Translations under genes and position numbers: made by a program
Shown here: one piece after another, positions 1 through 8,489 of the stretch
How the letters are laid out: the number at the start of each line of letters is the position of its first letter
Position numbering within the stretch: position 1 is the stretch's first letter
Notes under the pieces: generated by a model
Told to the model about the DNA's origin: nothing
The model's input: the letters and a program-made list of their open reading frames with translations, nothing else
Databases searched by the model: none
Assembly (NCBI RefSeq): GCF_017942085.1
Contig: NZ_JAGKSP010000007.1
Span: forward strand, 62,001-126,000
Direction of reading: 5' to 3'
DNA: 64,000 nt
Source of the DNA: Paenibacillus lignilyticus
GTDB taxonomy: Bacteria; Bacillota; Bacilli; Paenibacillales; Paenibacillaceae

Positions 1-65
1 TTGCCGATGAACGGGGTCGGTTAATTTACTAGTTTTTGGTAGAAGCGCTGGAGCTGCAGGGATCA
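1..65. other. Window-edge sequence before the uxuA leader
   Basis: Positions 1-24 read as an open frame ending in TAA and could be the last codons of an upstream gene, but seven codons are too few to identify anything. Positions 54-68 already carry the ribosome-site-like stretch that recurs just before the uxuA start. No promoter was recognised. Confidence 0.2.
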
Positions 66-141
66 GGGATGTGCCTTCGGTAAGTAGACTCAATGGCACA
101 TTGTCTCTCCGGCACGATTCCTGTCTCATTTTCGCAGCTTT

Positions 142-161
142 ATTTAAGTAAAGACTTAAAT
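142..161. promoter_or_regulatory. Palindrome, leader copy 1 (candidate operator)
   Basis: A perfect 8-bp inverted repeat, ATTTAAGT-AAAG-ACTTAAAT. It recurs exactly in copy 2. Size and symmetry suit a dimeric repressor site, for example a uronate regulator, but none is encoded beside it. Confidence 0.5.
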
Positions 162-266
162 AATAAACCTCTAGAGAAGGGGAGGGAAGCGGGATGTGCC
201 TTCGGTAAGTAGACTCAATGGCACATTGTCTCTCCGGCACGATTCCTGTCTCATTTTCGCAGCTTT

Positions 267-286
267 ATTTAAGTAAAGACTTAAAT
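267..286. promoter_or_regulatory. Palindrome, leader copy 2 (candidate operator)
   Basis: Identical to the palindrome at 142-161: 8-bp arms around AAAG, in the second leader copy. Confidence 0.5.
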
Positions 287-330
287 AGTAAACCTCTGAA
301 GAGAAGGGAGAGGGAAGCGGGATGTGCCTT

Positions 331-350
331 TATTAAGTAAAGACTTAAAT
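331..350. promoter_or_regulatory. Palindrome, leader copy 3 (imperfect)
   Basis: The same element with one T lost from the left arm, leaving 6-bp inner arms TTAAGT/ACTTAA around AAAG. It is the copy nearest uxuA, ending about 34 nt before the start codon. Confidence 0.45.
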
Positions 351-384
351 AATAAACGACTGAAGAGAAAGGGAGGGATCAGGG

Positions 385-1461
385 ATGAAAATGGTGTTTC
401 GCTGGTATGGGACCGGCAATGATACGGTTACGTTGAAGCAGATTAAGCAAATTCCGGGTGTGGAAGGGATCGTCTGGGCGCTGCATGATATGCCTGCCGG
501 TGAAGAGTGGCCGATGGATAAGATCCTGACCTACAAGGAGCAAGCGGATGCTTATGGCCTGCATTTGGAGGTCGTCGAAAGCGTCAATGTCCATGAGGAT
601 ATCAAGCTGGGGCTGCCTTCCAGGGATGCTTATATTGATAATTATAAGAAGACGATCGAGAAGCTGGCCACGGTTGGGGTCAAAACGATCTGCTACAACT
701 TTATGCCGGTGTTCGATTGGGTGCGGACGGAGCTGTTCAAGGAGCTGGAGGACGGCTCGACTGCGCTCTTCTATGAGAAAGCCAAGGTCGACAGCATGGA
801 TCCCGGCGAGCTTGTAAACCGTATTGCCAATGAACTGGATTTCACGATGCCGGGCTGGGAGCCGGAGCGGCTGAAGCTGCTGGCGCCTTTATTTGAGCAA
901 TACAAGCAGGTTTCGGCAGAAGATCTGTGGCGCAATCTGCAGTATTTTCTGGAGCAAATCATCCCGACCGCGGAGCGTCACGGCATCCAAATGGCCATTC
1001 ATCCCGATGATCCGCCTTGGCCGATCTTTGGATTGCCGCGCATTATTAACAGCCGGGAGAGCATCCGCAGGCTGCTTCAGCTTGTCGACAGCCCTTGCAA
1101 CGGCGTGACGCTGTGCAGCGGATCGCTTGGTGCTAATCCGGATAATGATATTGTGGCGATGGTGCATGAGTTTAAGGGCCGTATTCCATTCGCGCATATC
1201 CGGAATGTGCGCGTCTACGACAACGGGGATTTCATTGAAACCTCGCACCGGACTTCCGATGGCACGGTAGATATTGCAGGAATCGTACGAGCCTATCACG
1301 AAACGGGATTTACCGGTTATGCCCGTCCGGATCACGGCCGTCATATCTGGGACGAACCATGTAGGCCGGGTTATGGGCTGTATGATCGGGCGTTAGGCAT
1401 TATGTATTTGTGGGGCGTTTGGGATTCCATGCGCGCAGGCGAGGTGGCGAAACGAGCATGA
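385..1461 (+). CDS. uxuA: Mannonate dehydratase UxuA
   Basis: Dehydrates D-mannonate to 2-keto-3-deoxy-D-gluconate in cytoplasmic glucuronate catabolism. The 358-residue product opens with the typical MKMVFRWYG and keeps the TIM-barrel metal-enzyme features of the family: an [16 protein letters not shown] segment near residue 210, a [12 protein letters not shown] segment, an HIRNV segment, and a C-terminal RPDHGR. Length matches the family. The start has GGGAGGG about 8 nt upstream. The stop overlaps the start of uxuB (ATGA), so the two are probably translationally coupled. Expression is likely affected by the triplicated leader and its palindromes. Identification is firm. Confidence 0.97.
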   Translation: MKMVFRWYGTGNDTVTLKQIKQIPGVEGIVWALHDMPAGEEWPMDKILTYKEQADAYGLHLEVVESVNVHEDIKLGLPSRDAYIDNYKKTIEKLATVGVKTICYNFMPVFDWVRTELFKELEDGSTALFYEKAKVDSMDPGELVNRIANELDFTMPGWEPERLKLLAPLFEQYKQVSAEDLWRNLQYFLEQIIPTAERHGIQMAIHPDDPPWPIFGLPRIINSRESIRRLLQLVDSPCNGVTLCSGSLGANPDNDIVAMVHEFKGRIPFAHIRNVRVYDNGDFIETSHRTSDGTVDIAGIVRAYHETGFTGYARPDHGRHIWDEPCRPGYGLYDRALGIMYLWGVWDSMRAGEVAKRA

Positions 1462-2309
1462 GCATACCCAAACACGAGCATTTGCAGGGTAAGGTAGCTG
1501 TGGTGACAGGTGGCAGCGGCGTCTTGTGTTCCGCGATGGCCAAGGAGTTGGCGCGGCAGGGAATGAAGGTGGCGATCCTTAACCGAACGGAGGAATCCGG
1601 CCGGAAAGTGGCAGAGGAGATTCGCGAGGAAGGGTATGAGGCGATAGCAGTTGTTTGCGACGTGCTCGATGCTGCTAGTGTAGATGCGGCGGCCGGCGTA
1701 GTCGAGGAGCAGCTGGGTTTGTGCCATCTGCTCATTAACGGTGCTGGAGGCAATCATCCCGAGGGCAGCACGACTAACGAGATTTTCAAAGCAGAGGATG
1801 TAGGAGCCGAGGGTATTCGCACCTTTTTCGATTTAACGGAGAAGGGCTTCGGATATGTGTTTGATTTGAACTTCAAAGGCACGCTGCTGCCGACGCAGGC
1901 TTTTGCGAAACAAATGCTTCATGTCGAGGGAGCGGCGATTATCAATATTTCGTCGATGAGCGCACCCAGCCCGATGACTAAAGTACCCGCTTACAGCGCG
2001 GCGAAGGCTGCGATCGATAACTTCACGCAGTGGCTTGCGGTGCATATGGCGGAAGCGGGAATTCGGGTCAATGCGATTGCGCCGGGCTTCTTCCTGACGG
2101 AGCAGAATCGCAAGCTGTTAACCCATGAGGATGGTTCGCTGACAGAACGCTCTCACAAAATCATTACCCACACCCCGATGCGGAGATTCGGAAGGCCGGA
2201 GGATTTGCTTGGTGCGCTTGTATGGCTGGCGGACGATACCGTCTCCGGATTCGTCACCGGGGTCACGATTCCCGTGGATGGCGGATTTATGGCGTATTCA
2301 GGCGTGTAG
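1458..2309 (+). CDS. uxuB: D-mannonate oxidoreductase, SDR type (fructuronate reductase, UxuB/YjmF-like)
   Basis: Reduces D-fructuronate to D-mannonate, the step before UxuA. This is the short-chain dehydrogenase type found as YjmF/UxuB in Bacillus, not the long-chain type of enterics. Of 283 residues, the N-terminus has the dinucleotide-binding [12 protein letters not shown] (Cys where Gly is usual), followed by NGAGGN, the catalytic ISSM serine and YSAAK Tyr-Lys pair, and a PGFF segment. The ATG at 1458 overlaps the uxuA stop; a longer in-frame start at 1410 lies inside uxuA and has no ribosome site. NIF3-like gene 2325 follows after 15 nt in the same operon. Confidence 0.93.
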   Translation: MSIPKHEHLQGKVAVVTGGSGVLCSAMAKELARQGMKVAILNRTEESGRKVAEEIREEGYEAIAVVCDVLDAASVDAAAGVVEEQLGLCHLLINGAGGNHPEGSTTNEIFKAEDVGAEGIRTFFDLTEKGFGYVFDLNFKGTLLPTQAFAKQMLHVEGAAIINISSMSAPSPMTKVPAYSAAKAAIDNFTQWLAVHMAEAGIRVNAIAPGFFLTEQNRKLLTHEDGSLTERSHKIITHTPMRRFGRPEDLLGALVWLADDTVSGFVTGVTIPVDGGFMAYSGV

Positions 2310-2324
2310 GAGGAGGCGGACGGG

Positions 2325-3131
2325 ATGACGCTCATTGTTCAGGATGTGCTTGATGCGCTGGCAGCGCAGGCATCCGGTGGAACTGCTGGTTGTGGCGCGG
2401 ATCAACTGCTCTTCGGTGATGCCGGGCAGGCTGTCAGCGGAATCGCCGTTACCTTCATCGCATCGCAGCAGGTGTTGGAGCAGGCGGTTTCGCTTGGCGC
2501 GAATTTAGTGATTTCGCATGAAGGGATCTTCTATAGCCATCATCATGATGGAGGTAGAGACAAAGCGCATGTGGGGCAGGTGCATGCGGCGAAAAAACAG
2601 TATATTGCCGAGCATGGTCTTGCTGTTTATCGCTTCCATGACGGCTTGCATCGGCAGCAGCCCGATGGCTTTATGGAAGGTTTGCTTCAAGAGCTGGATT
2701 GGGAGGCGTTCGTCGTGGAGCATCTCCCCGCAGCTTCTATTGTGGAGCTTCCATCCCGTACCGGCCTCGAGATTGCGGCGCATGTGAAGGCGCGGCTCGG
2801 AATAGGATCGCTCCGTGCGGTGGGCGATCTGTCTGCGCAGTGCCAGCGCGTTGGATTGCTCGCCGGTTACAGGGGAGGCGGAGCGTTGGCGATTCCGCTC
2901 TTTGAGCGGTACAAGCTTGATCTGATCCTGTACGGCGAAGGACCGGAGTGGGAAACGCCGGAGTACGTGAGGGACGCCATCCGCTTCGGAGCGGCAAAGT
3001 CACTCCTCGTCCTCGGCCACCTCGAGAGCGAGCAGCCGGGCATGAAGCTGCTGGCCGATCGGCTTAGTCAATTGTTTGCAGCTGTGCCGGTGCACTATGT
3101 AGATGTGGATTCTGTGTTTGATTTGGTATAG
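2325..3131 (+). CDS. NIF3-like (DUF34) dinuclear metal-centre protein
   Basis: A 268-residue member of the NIF3/DUF34 family, a widespread group with a two-metal site whose physiological role is unsettled (older annotations say GTP cyclohydrolase 1 type 2). Visible features are the GIAVTF strand, the VISHEGIFYSHHHD metal-binding segment near residues 65-78 and a C-terminal LVLGHLESEQPGM segment carrying the other His/Glu ligands. The start has an excellent GGAGGAGG upstream and lies 15 nt after uxuB, so it is the third gene of the uxu operon. A terminator follows. Its place in a mannonate operon suggests a role tied to uronate metabolism, but the sequence does not show which. Confidence 0.85.
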   Translation: MTLIVQDVLDALAAQASGGTAGCGADQLLFGDAGQAVSGIAVTFIASQQVLEQAVSLGANLVISHEGIFYSHHHDGGRDKAHVGQVHAAKKQYIAEHGLAVYRFHDGLHRQQPDGFMEGLLQELDWEAFVVEHLPAASIVELPSRTGLEIAAHVKARLGIGSLRAVGDLSAQCQRVGLLAGYRGGGALAIPLFERYKLDLILYGEGPEWETPEYVRDAIRFGAAKSLLVLGHLESEQPGMKLLADRLSQLFAAVPVHYVDVDSVFDLV

Positions 3132-3138
3132 ATGGCGG

Positions 3139-3186
3139 GGCTGCCTCAAAAGTGCGCACGGCGACTTTTGAGGTGGCCTTTTTTTA
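3139..3186 (+). terminator. Rho-independent terminator of the uxu operon
   Basis: GCTGCCTCAAAAGT pairs with ACTTTTGAGGTGGC, followed by TTTTTTT. The arm sequence is closely related to the terminator at 16620-16664 and loosely to the one at 42118-42172. Confidence 0.85.
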
Positions 3187-3189
3187 GTT

Positions 3190-3440
3190 GTGTTGGTTGG
3201 TGAGAAAGCGAGTAGAGTAGCTCCCGGGACAACAAGTTGGTGGAAGGAGGGAGTGAGAGGGGGAAGGGGATTCTGAGTAGCTCTCCTACAGGTCTACATT
3301 GGCTGGCGTTCGGCGAAAAGCGAGAAAGTAGCTCACGTAGAGATCTACATCGTCCGAAATGCGGCGTATGGAGACCATGTAGATCATCCTGTGATCTACA
3401 TGGTGCGAGTCGCGGATAGTCAGAGTAGCTCTGAGAGCAA
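3190..3440. repeat. Degenerate GTAGCTC / GTAGATCTACAT repeat block
   Basis: Non-coding stretch with several AGTAGCTC and (A)GATCTACAT blocks, including a GTAGATCA...TGATCTAC hairpin near 3380-3402. Block order (TCTACAT then AAAGTAGCT) matches the reverse complement of the 51-bp array unit at 41171-41816, so the two regions look like distant members of one repeat family. Confidence 0.5.
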
Positions 3441-3467
3441 CACATCGGAGGAAGTTTGGTGGATTTA

Positions 3468-3483
3468 GTTGAAAAAATTCAAC
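3468..3483. promoter_or_regulatory. Inverted repeat upstream of the GH95 gene
   Basis: GTTGAA-AAAA-TTCAAC, a perfect 6-bp dyad about 70 nt before the likely GH95 start. Candidate operator; no regulator is assigned to it. Confidence 0.3.
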
Positions 3484-3551
3484 ACATACGTCCGGAAGTT
3501 TGATACTGTGTGAATAGGACAACATCAAGGAATGATTGGGAGGGAAAGGAA

Positions 3552-5912
3552 TTGAAATTGCATTATCGGGGACCTGCACGAGTTTGGACGGAAGCGCTGC
3601 CAATTGGGAATGGCCGATTGGGGGCCATGATTTACGGCAGCGTGGAAAACGAGCAGCTGCAGCTTAATGAAGACACGCTTTGGTCGGGGCCGAACTTTAA
3701 CTGGAACAATCCGGAGGCGCTAGCTGCCCTGCCGGAAGTTCGCCAATTGCTTGCGCAAGAGAAGTATATGGAAGCAGATCAGCTGTGCAAACGAATGATG
3801 GGGGCTTACACGCAGTCGTATTTGCCGCTAGGCCATCTGCATCTGCTGTTCGAGCACGGCAACAATACGAACGACTATCAACGGGAGCTCCGCATCGATG
3901 ATGCGATCTCGACGGTGAACTATAGGATAGGCAACGTGACCTATACGCGGGAGTATTTTGCCTCCCATCCGGATCAAGTGATCGTGATTAAACTGACAGC
4001 CAGCGAGCCGGGCAAAATCTCTTTCCACGCCAAGCTGAGCAGTCCGCTTCGTCACCGCACCCAACAAGACGGAGCATCTGATCTGGTGCTGAGCGGCATA
4101 GCCCCCGAGCATGTGGCGCCGAGCTATCAGTCATCGGATAATCCGATTCGATACGGCGATGAGTCGACGTCCAAAGCCATCCGTTTCAACGGAAGGCTAG
4201 CGGCATCCGCGGATGGCGGTACCGTGGAAGCAAGCTCTGATGGACTGCGCGTAAGCGGCGCGACATCGGTTGTCTTGGTATTCGATGCGGCGACGGATTT
4301 CGCGACGAAAGACGAGCAGCCTGCAGCACGCACCTCGCAGCGTGTTCATGCGGCGCTGAGCCGTCCCTACGAGGAGCTTCGCGCGCGGCATATCTCGGAT
4401 TATCAAGGTTTATTCAGTCGCGTAGAGCTGGATCTGGGCGCTGCATCGGAGCAGGCCGAGCAACTGCCAACGGATCAGCGAATTAAGCAAAACGGGGCGA
4501 GCGACCCCGGGTTAGTGAAGCTGCTGTTCGATTTCGGCCGATATCTCATGATTGCGTCATCACGGCCGGGAACGCAAGCGACGAATCTGCAGGGCATTTG
4601 GAATCAAGAAACAAGACCGCCGTGGAGCAGCAATTATACGATCAATATTAATACGCAGATGAACTATTGGCCGGCAGAAACCTGCGCGCTCGCGGAGTGT
4701 CACGAGCCTATGATCGATTTAATCGAGAAGATCTCGAAGAGCGGCCGAGAGACGGCACGCATTCATTACGGTGCGCGCGGCTGGACGGCTCATCATAACA
4801 CGGATATTTGGGGACATACGGCGCCGGTCGGTGATTTTGGCGAAGGCGATGCCGCATGGGCATTGTGGCCGATGGGCGGACCTTGGATGGCCCAGCATTT
4901 GTGGGAGCACTACGCATTCAACAGAGATAAAGCTTATCTGAGAGATAAGGCGTATCCGATTTTGAAAGAATCGGCGATGTTCTGCCTGGATTGGCTCATT
5001 GACGACGGCCAAGGAAAGCTCATTACTTCACCGTCCACGTCACCGGAGCATAAATTCGTTACAAAGGACGGGTTTTCCGGCGTCAGCGTGGCCTCCACGA
5101 TGGATCTATCGATTATTTGGGACTTGTTCACGAACTGCATTGAAGCATCCGAGGAGCTGGAGGTAGATGCGGAGTGGAGAGCGGAGCTGGCAGCGGCCAA
5201 AGAGCGCCTGTTCCCCTTGCAGATTGGCAAGTATGGCCAGCTTCAAGAATGGTACAAGGATTTCGAGGATGAGGATCAATTCCATCGCCATGTCTCGCAT
5301 TTATTCGGCGTCTATCCCGGCCGCCAGCTGACGGAGGCCGGCACGCCGGAATTGTTCGCCGCTGCTCGCCGCTCGCTGGAGCGTCGCGGAGATGAAGGAA
5401 CCGGTTGGAGCTTGGGATGGAAAACCGGCCTGTGGGCGCGTTTCGGAGATGGCAATCGGGCACTCGCTCTGGTGAACAACCTGCTTCAACTGGTCGATGA
5501 GTATGCCAAAGAAAACTATCACCGCGGCGGCGTGTACGCCAACTTATTCGACGCTCATCCGCCATTCCAGATCGATGGCAACTTTGCCGCGACGGCAGGC
5601 ATTGCGGAATTGCTGCTGCAATCCCATCAGAGTTATGTATGGCTGCTGCCGTCGCTGCCGGAAGCTTGGCGCAATGGGTCCGTGAAGGGCTTGCGTGCTC
5701 GCGGAGGGTTCGAAGTCGGCATCACGTGGGTGGAAGGCAAGCTGCATAAGGCAAGCGTAAAATCGCATGTCGGCGGCAGCTGTACCCTACGTTCAGCCTC
5801 ACCGATTACAATACAAGATGCGGAAGGAAACCTGATCGCTGCCGAACAGACAGACGGAGGTTTCTACCGATTCAACACGCATATAGACGGAAGCTACTCC
5901 ATTACCGGGTAA
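3552..5912 (+). CDS. GH95 family alpha-L-fucosidase / alpha-L-galactosidase
   Basis: Inverting glycoside hydrolase of family GH95, which releases terminal alpha-1,2-L-fucose or alpha-L-galactose from plant or host glycans. The N-terminal WTEALPIGNGRLGAM is the family signature. Residues corresponding to the known catalytic set are visible: Asn365 and Asn367 (INTQMNYWPAE), Glu499 (TSPSTSPEHKF) and Asp675 (FQIDGNFA), numbered from the TTG at 3552. That start is preferred because GGGAGGG lies 7 nt upstream and the protein then begins right at the conserved domain; an in-frame GTG at 3510 is the alternative. There is no signal peptide, so it acts on imported oligosaccharides. Fucosylated pectin or xyloglucan side chains fit the neighbouring uronate genes. 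Confidence 0.93.
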   Translation: MKLHYRGPARVWTEALPIGNGRLGAMIYGSVENEQLQLNEDTLWSGPNFNWNNPEALAALPEVRQLLAQEKYMEADQLCKRMMGAYTQSYLPLGHLHLLFEHGNNTNDYQRELRIDDAISTVNYRIGNVTYTREYFASHPDQVIVIKLTASEPGKISFHAKLSSPLRHRTQQDGASDLVLSGIAPEHVAPSYQSSDNPIRYGDESTSKAIRFNGRLAASADGGTVEASSDGLRVSGATSVVLVFDAATDFATKDEQPAARTSQRVHAALSRPYEELRARHISDYQGLFSRVELDLGAASEQAEQLPTDQRIKQNGASDPGLVKLLFDFGRYLMIASSRPGTQATNLQGIWNQETRPPWSSNYTININTQMNYWPAETCALAECHEPMIDLIEKISKSGRETARIHYGARGWTAHHNTDIWGHTAPVGDFGEGDAAWALWPMGGPWMAQHLWEHYAFNRDKAYLRDKAYPILKESAMFCLDWLIDDGQGKLITSPSTSPEHKFVTKDGFSGVSVASTMDLSIIWDLFTNCIEASEELEVDAEWRAELAAAKERLFPLQIGKYGQLQEWYKDFEDEDQFHRHVSHLFGVYPGRQLTEAGTPELFAAARRSLERRGDEGTGWSLGWKTGLWARFGDGNRALALVNNLLQLVDEYAKENYHRGGVYANLFDAHPPFQIDGNFAATAGIAELLLQSHQSYVWLLPSLPEAWRNGSVKGLRARGGFEVGITWVEGKLHKASVKSHVGGSCTLRSASPITIQDAEGNLIAAEQTDGGFYRFNTHIDGSYSITG

Positions 5913-5920
5913 GTTTCGAA

Positions 5921-5966
5921 GCCGCCGCGCGGGAGGAGGAAATGCCTCCTGCCGGCGGTTTTTTTT
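5921..5966 (+). terminator. Terminator between GH95 and the convergent AraC gene
   Basis: GCCGCC...GGGAGG pairs with CCTCC...GGCGG and is followed by eight T residues on the plus strand. It touches the last codon of the convergent araC-type gene. Confidence 0.8.
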
Positions 5967-6825
5967 AGCTGCGATGTCGATAAGCCGACGGCGTCATGCC
6001 AACGATCTGCTTAAACACGCGGTGAAAATAAGGCATGCTCTCGAAGCCGCATGCTTCTGCAATGGCTGCAATCGGATCATCCTCTTCGAGCAGCAGCTCC
6101 TTTGCCTTCACAATCCGCTTAGCCGTAATGAACGCGGTGACGTTCATCCCTGTGCTCTGTTTAAATACCCGGCTGAAATGCGCAGAACTGACGGAAGCCA
6201 TCTGACTGAGCTTGCTGAGACTAATCGCCTCCGTAAAATGCTGGTCGATATACAGTAAACTATCCTTCATCCAGCTCGGACCGATAAAGGCAGAGCCGGC
6301 CTTTCGCTTCCTCTCGCCGCCTATCTCCCGATTGACCGCCAGCAGCAGCTGCTCTACATGCAGCACAATGGCATGGCGATAGCCTGCCTGCGCCGTACGC
6401 AGCTCCGATTCAACCTCAACAAGCGCACGTTCAATCGATTGTTGAAGCGCCGATGAACATTCCATTTTGAACCTATGACTCATGCGGCTTTGCTCGAAGC
6501 ACGCCATATAAGAAAACGATTCGCCCAGCGATATGCGGTCCAGAAGCATGGGATGAAAAAACAGAGCGGTAGACGTAACGGGATCCTCTTTGTCCGGGAA
6601 TGCGCGGTGGATGGTGTTGCCCGGAATGATGAAGAGATCGCCTTTATTCATGTCATAAATAGTTCGGTCTATAAAGAAAGTCCCCTCGCCGCTGTACACG
6701 TAGACAAGCTCGAACCAATCATGCAAATGATCGGGCAATTCGCGCTGCAGCGTCTTCCGATCCTTGAACGTGAAGGCAAAAGGGAATGAAGGCTGGGCAT
6801 CGAAATGTTTGCGTATAGGCTTCAT
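5965..6825 (-). CDS. AraC-family transcriptional regulator with cupin sensor domain
   Basis: A 286-residue one-component regulator. Residues about 20-110 form a cupin-type sugar-sensing domain (DHLHDWFELVYVYSGEGTFF, IPGNTIHRAF). Residues about 185-283 are the double helix-turn-helix, with SLSKLSQMASVSSAHFSRVFKQ as first helix pair and the IAEACGFESMPYFHRVFKQ signature as second. It is transcribed divergently from uxaB with a 146-bp shared upstream region, and convergently with GH95. The arrangement suggests control of uxaB and perhaps of the fucosidase in response to a uronate- or pectin-derived sugar. The effector is not readable from sequence. Confidence 0.9.
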   Translation of the reverse strand: MKPIRKHFDAQPSFPFAFTFKDRKTLQRELPDHLHDWFELVYVYSGEGTFFIDRTIYDMNKGDLFIIPGNTIHRAFPDKEDPVTSTALFFHPMLLDRISLGESFSYMACFEQSRMSHRFKMECSSALQQSIERALVEVESELRTAQAGYRHAIVLHVEQLLLAVNREIGGERKRKAGSAFIGPSWMKDSLLYIDQHFTEAISLSKLSQMASVSSAHFSRVFKQSTGMNVTAFITAKRIVKAKELLLEEDDPIAAIAEACGFESMPYFHRVFKQIVGMTPSAYRHRS

Positions 6826-6931
6826 ATGCGAGTGCTCCTTTGTTGTTGTTCTCTAATCCAAGGATATATCAAATCAGGGTATAAATCTGCAAGAATATGC
6901 ACTTTTATGATCTGATAGGGGTGTTACATTA

Positions 6932-6941
6932 AAGTAAAGAC
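6932..6941 (+). promoter_or_regulatory. 10-mer shared with the uxuA palindromes, upstream of uxaB
   Basis: AAGTAAAGAC occurs 30 nt before the uxaB start and inside all three uxuA leader palindromes. Here the left arm is TTAAAGT and the right arm is lost, so it is at best a half-site. It could reflect a common regulator or chance. Confidence 0.25.
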
Positions 6942-6971
6942 GACCAACCACAAGCAAAGGGGAATGAAACG

Positions 6972-8489
6972 ATGGGGAAACAGCTGGGTCGCGAGATCTT
7001 ATCTAACACGCAGCGACAAGCCAACGAGGAAATGAAGCAAAGCCCGGTTACGGTGCTGCAAATTGGCGAGGGCAACTTTCTGCGCGGCTTCTTCGATTGG
7101 ATGATTCATAGCTGCCGGGAGAAAGGATTATTCCAGGGAAGCGTGGCGCTGACGCAGCCAAGGCCGACAGGTCGGGCGAAAATCGCTGCGCTGCAAAACC
7201 AAGACGGCCTCTACACCTTAGTGACTAGGGGGCTGGAAAATGGGGAGCGCGTGGAGAAAAAGGAGATTATCGCTGTCTTCTCTACGGTGTTCGACCCGTA
7301 CAGCGACTGGCAGCAGCTTATGACTCTCGCGGAGAGTCCTTCTTTACGTGTTGTCGTTTCGAACACAACAGAGGCCGGACTCGTCTATAAGCCGGAGCCG
7401 CTTGTGGAAGGCGAGCCGATTCAATCGTTCCCGGGCAAAATCGCATGGCTGCTCTACCGCAGATATCTGGCGCTGGGCGGTGCCGTTGAAGGCAGCGGGC
7501 TTGTTTTCCTGCCATGCGAGCTGCTTGAACGCAATGGTGATGAATTGAAGCGCCGCGTGCTGCAATATTGCGAGGATTGGTCGCTGCCTGAGCCGTTTCG
7601 GGAATGGGTATCGACGCATAATCGGTTCCTCAACTCGCTTGTTGACCGCATTGTAACGGGCTATCCGACAGGTGACCAAGCGGCCGCTTGGTTCTCCGAA
7701 TGGGGCTATGAAGATGCGATGCTGACCACGGCGGAACCTTATCACTTCTGGGCAATCGAAGCGGAATCGGAGCTGGACGAAGTGCTGCCGCTGCGGCAGG
7801 CAGGGCTGAATGTGCGCTGGGTCGACGATCTGCGTCCGTATCAGCTGAGAAAGGTGCGCATTCTTAACGGTGCTCATACACTGATGACTCCGTTAGCGCT
7901 GCTGCATGGCGAGCAGTACGTCAGAGATGTGATGCTGAACGCGGCTTTTAATGATTTTGTGCGGGGGGCGGTTGCGGAAGAAATCTTGCCGACGGTTGCC
8001 ATGCCGGAAGCGGAACTGAAGGCGTATGCGGAGAGCGTGTATGAACGCTTTCTGAATCCCTACATCGACCATCGCCTTGCCGATATTGCCATGAACAGTC
8101 TCAGCAAGTTTAAAGCTCGTCTGCTGCCCACATTGCTATATTATGTGGACCGCGAAGAGGCGCTGCCTCAGCGAATCGTGAAGTCGCTTGCTGCTCTGCT
8201 GCGGTATTACCGAGTCGTTCGGGAAGGCGGGGAGTTCACAGGCCGCGCGCTTGACGGCGCTTCCTATTCGGTTAGGGATGATGCGGCATCCTTGGAGCTT
8301 ATAGCTGAAATCTGGTCCGGCGGACGTCCGATTGAGGAGATTGTGCCGCTGCTGCTTAGCCGCGAGGGGATTTGGGGCCGCGATTTGTCTGCCATCGGCG
8401 GACTGGCGGAAGAGGTCACGGCATTCATTCTCGAGATGGAGGATGGAGCGGCTCACATGAAGATAGACAGGGGGAATGGGCAGCTATGA
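6972..8489 (+). CDS. uxaB: Tagaturonate reductase (altronate oxidoreductase) UxaB
   Basis: NAD-dependent long-chain mannitol-dehydrogenase-family enzyme interconverting D-tagaturonate and D-altronate in galacturonate catabolism. The 505 residues show the nucleotide-binding VLQIGEGNFLRGFFDW near residue 27, VVSNTTEAG near residue 125, and the active-site segment RPYQLRKVRILNGAHTL near residue 290 with its Lys, Asn and His. Length is normal. AAAGGGG lies about 8 nt before the ATG. The stop overlaps the next start (ATGA), coupling it to the zinc dehydrogenase at 8486. The altronate dehydratase that would follow in the classical pathway is not in the window. Confidence 0.92.
   Translation: MGKQLGREILSNTQRQANEEMKQSPVTVLQIGEGNFLRGFFDWMIHSCREKGLFQGSVALTQPRPTGRAKIAALQNQDGLYTLVTRGLENGERVEKKEIIAVFSTVFDPYSDWQQLMTLAESPSLRVVVSNTTEAGLVYKPEPLVEGEPIQSFPGKIAWLLYRRYLALGGAVEGSGLVFLPCELLERNGDELKRRVLQYCEDWSLPEPFREWVSTHNRFLNSLVDRIVTGYPTGDQAAAWFSEWGYEDAMLTTAEPYHFWAIEAESELDEVLPLRQAGLNVRWVDDLRPYQLRKVRILNGAHTLMTPLALLHGEQYVRDVMLNAAFNDFVRGAVAEEILPTVAMPEAELKAYAESVYERFLNPYIDHRLADIAMNSLSKFKARLLPTLLYYVDREEALPQRIVKSLAALLRYYRVVREGGEFTGRALDGASYSVRDDAASLELIAEIWSGGRPIEEIVPLLLSREGIWGRDLSAIGGLAEEVTAFILEMEDGAAHMKIDRGNGQL

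Larger units (their letters stand above)
69..336 (+). other. Three four-codon mini-ORFs in the uxuA leader
   Basis: Each leader copy has an ATG at the position where the ribosome site would place a start: 69-83 and 194-208 encode M-C-L-R-stop, and 322-336 encodes M-C-L-Y-stop. The second and third are preceded by GGGGAGGG- or GGGAGAGGG-type runs at normal spacing. They may be chance by-products of duplicating the gene start, or leader peptides that affect initiation at uxuA. Translation is not proven. Confidence 0.4.
66..350 (+). repeat. Tandemly amplified uxuA leader: two full copies and one shortened copy
   Basis: A unit of about 125 bp beginning GGGATGTGCC starts at 66 and again at 191. 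A third copy starts at 319 but has lost about 60 internal bases and joins directly to the uxuA ribosome site. Each unit contains a purine-rich ribosome-site-like run, a start codon with a four-codon reading frame, and a palindrome. The stretch GGATCAGGGATG occurs both at the left edge (about 60-71) and at the real uxuA start, so the array probably arose by duplication of the 5-prime end of the gene. Confidence 0.9.

Noticed and set aside
1..24. C-terminus of an upstream gene
   Set aside because: Seven codons and a stop are too few to support a gene call.
41..54. Cre-like site before the uxuA leader
   Set aside because: Only the AAGCGCT core matches; about 9 of 14 positions agree, which is within chance.
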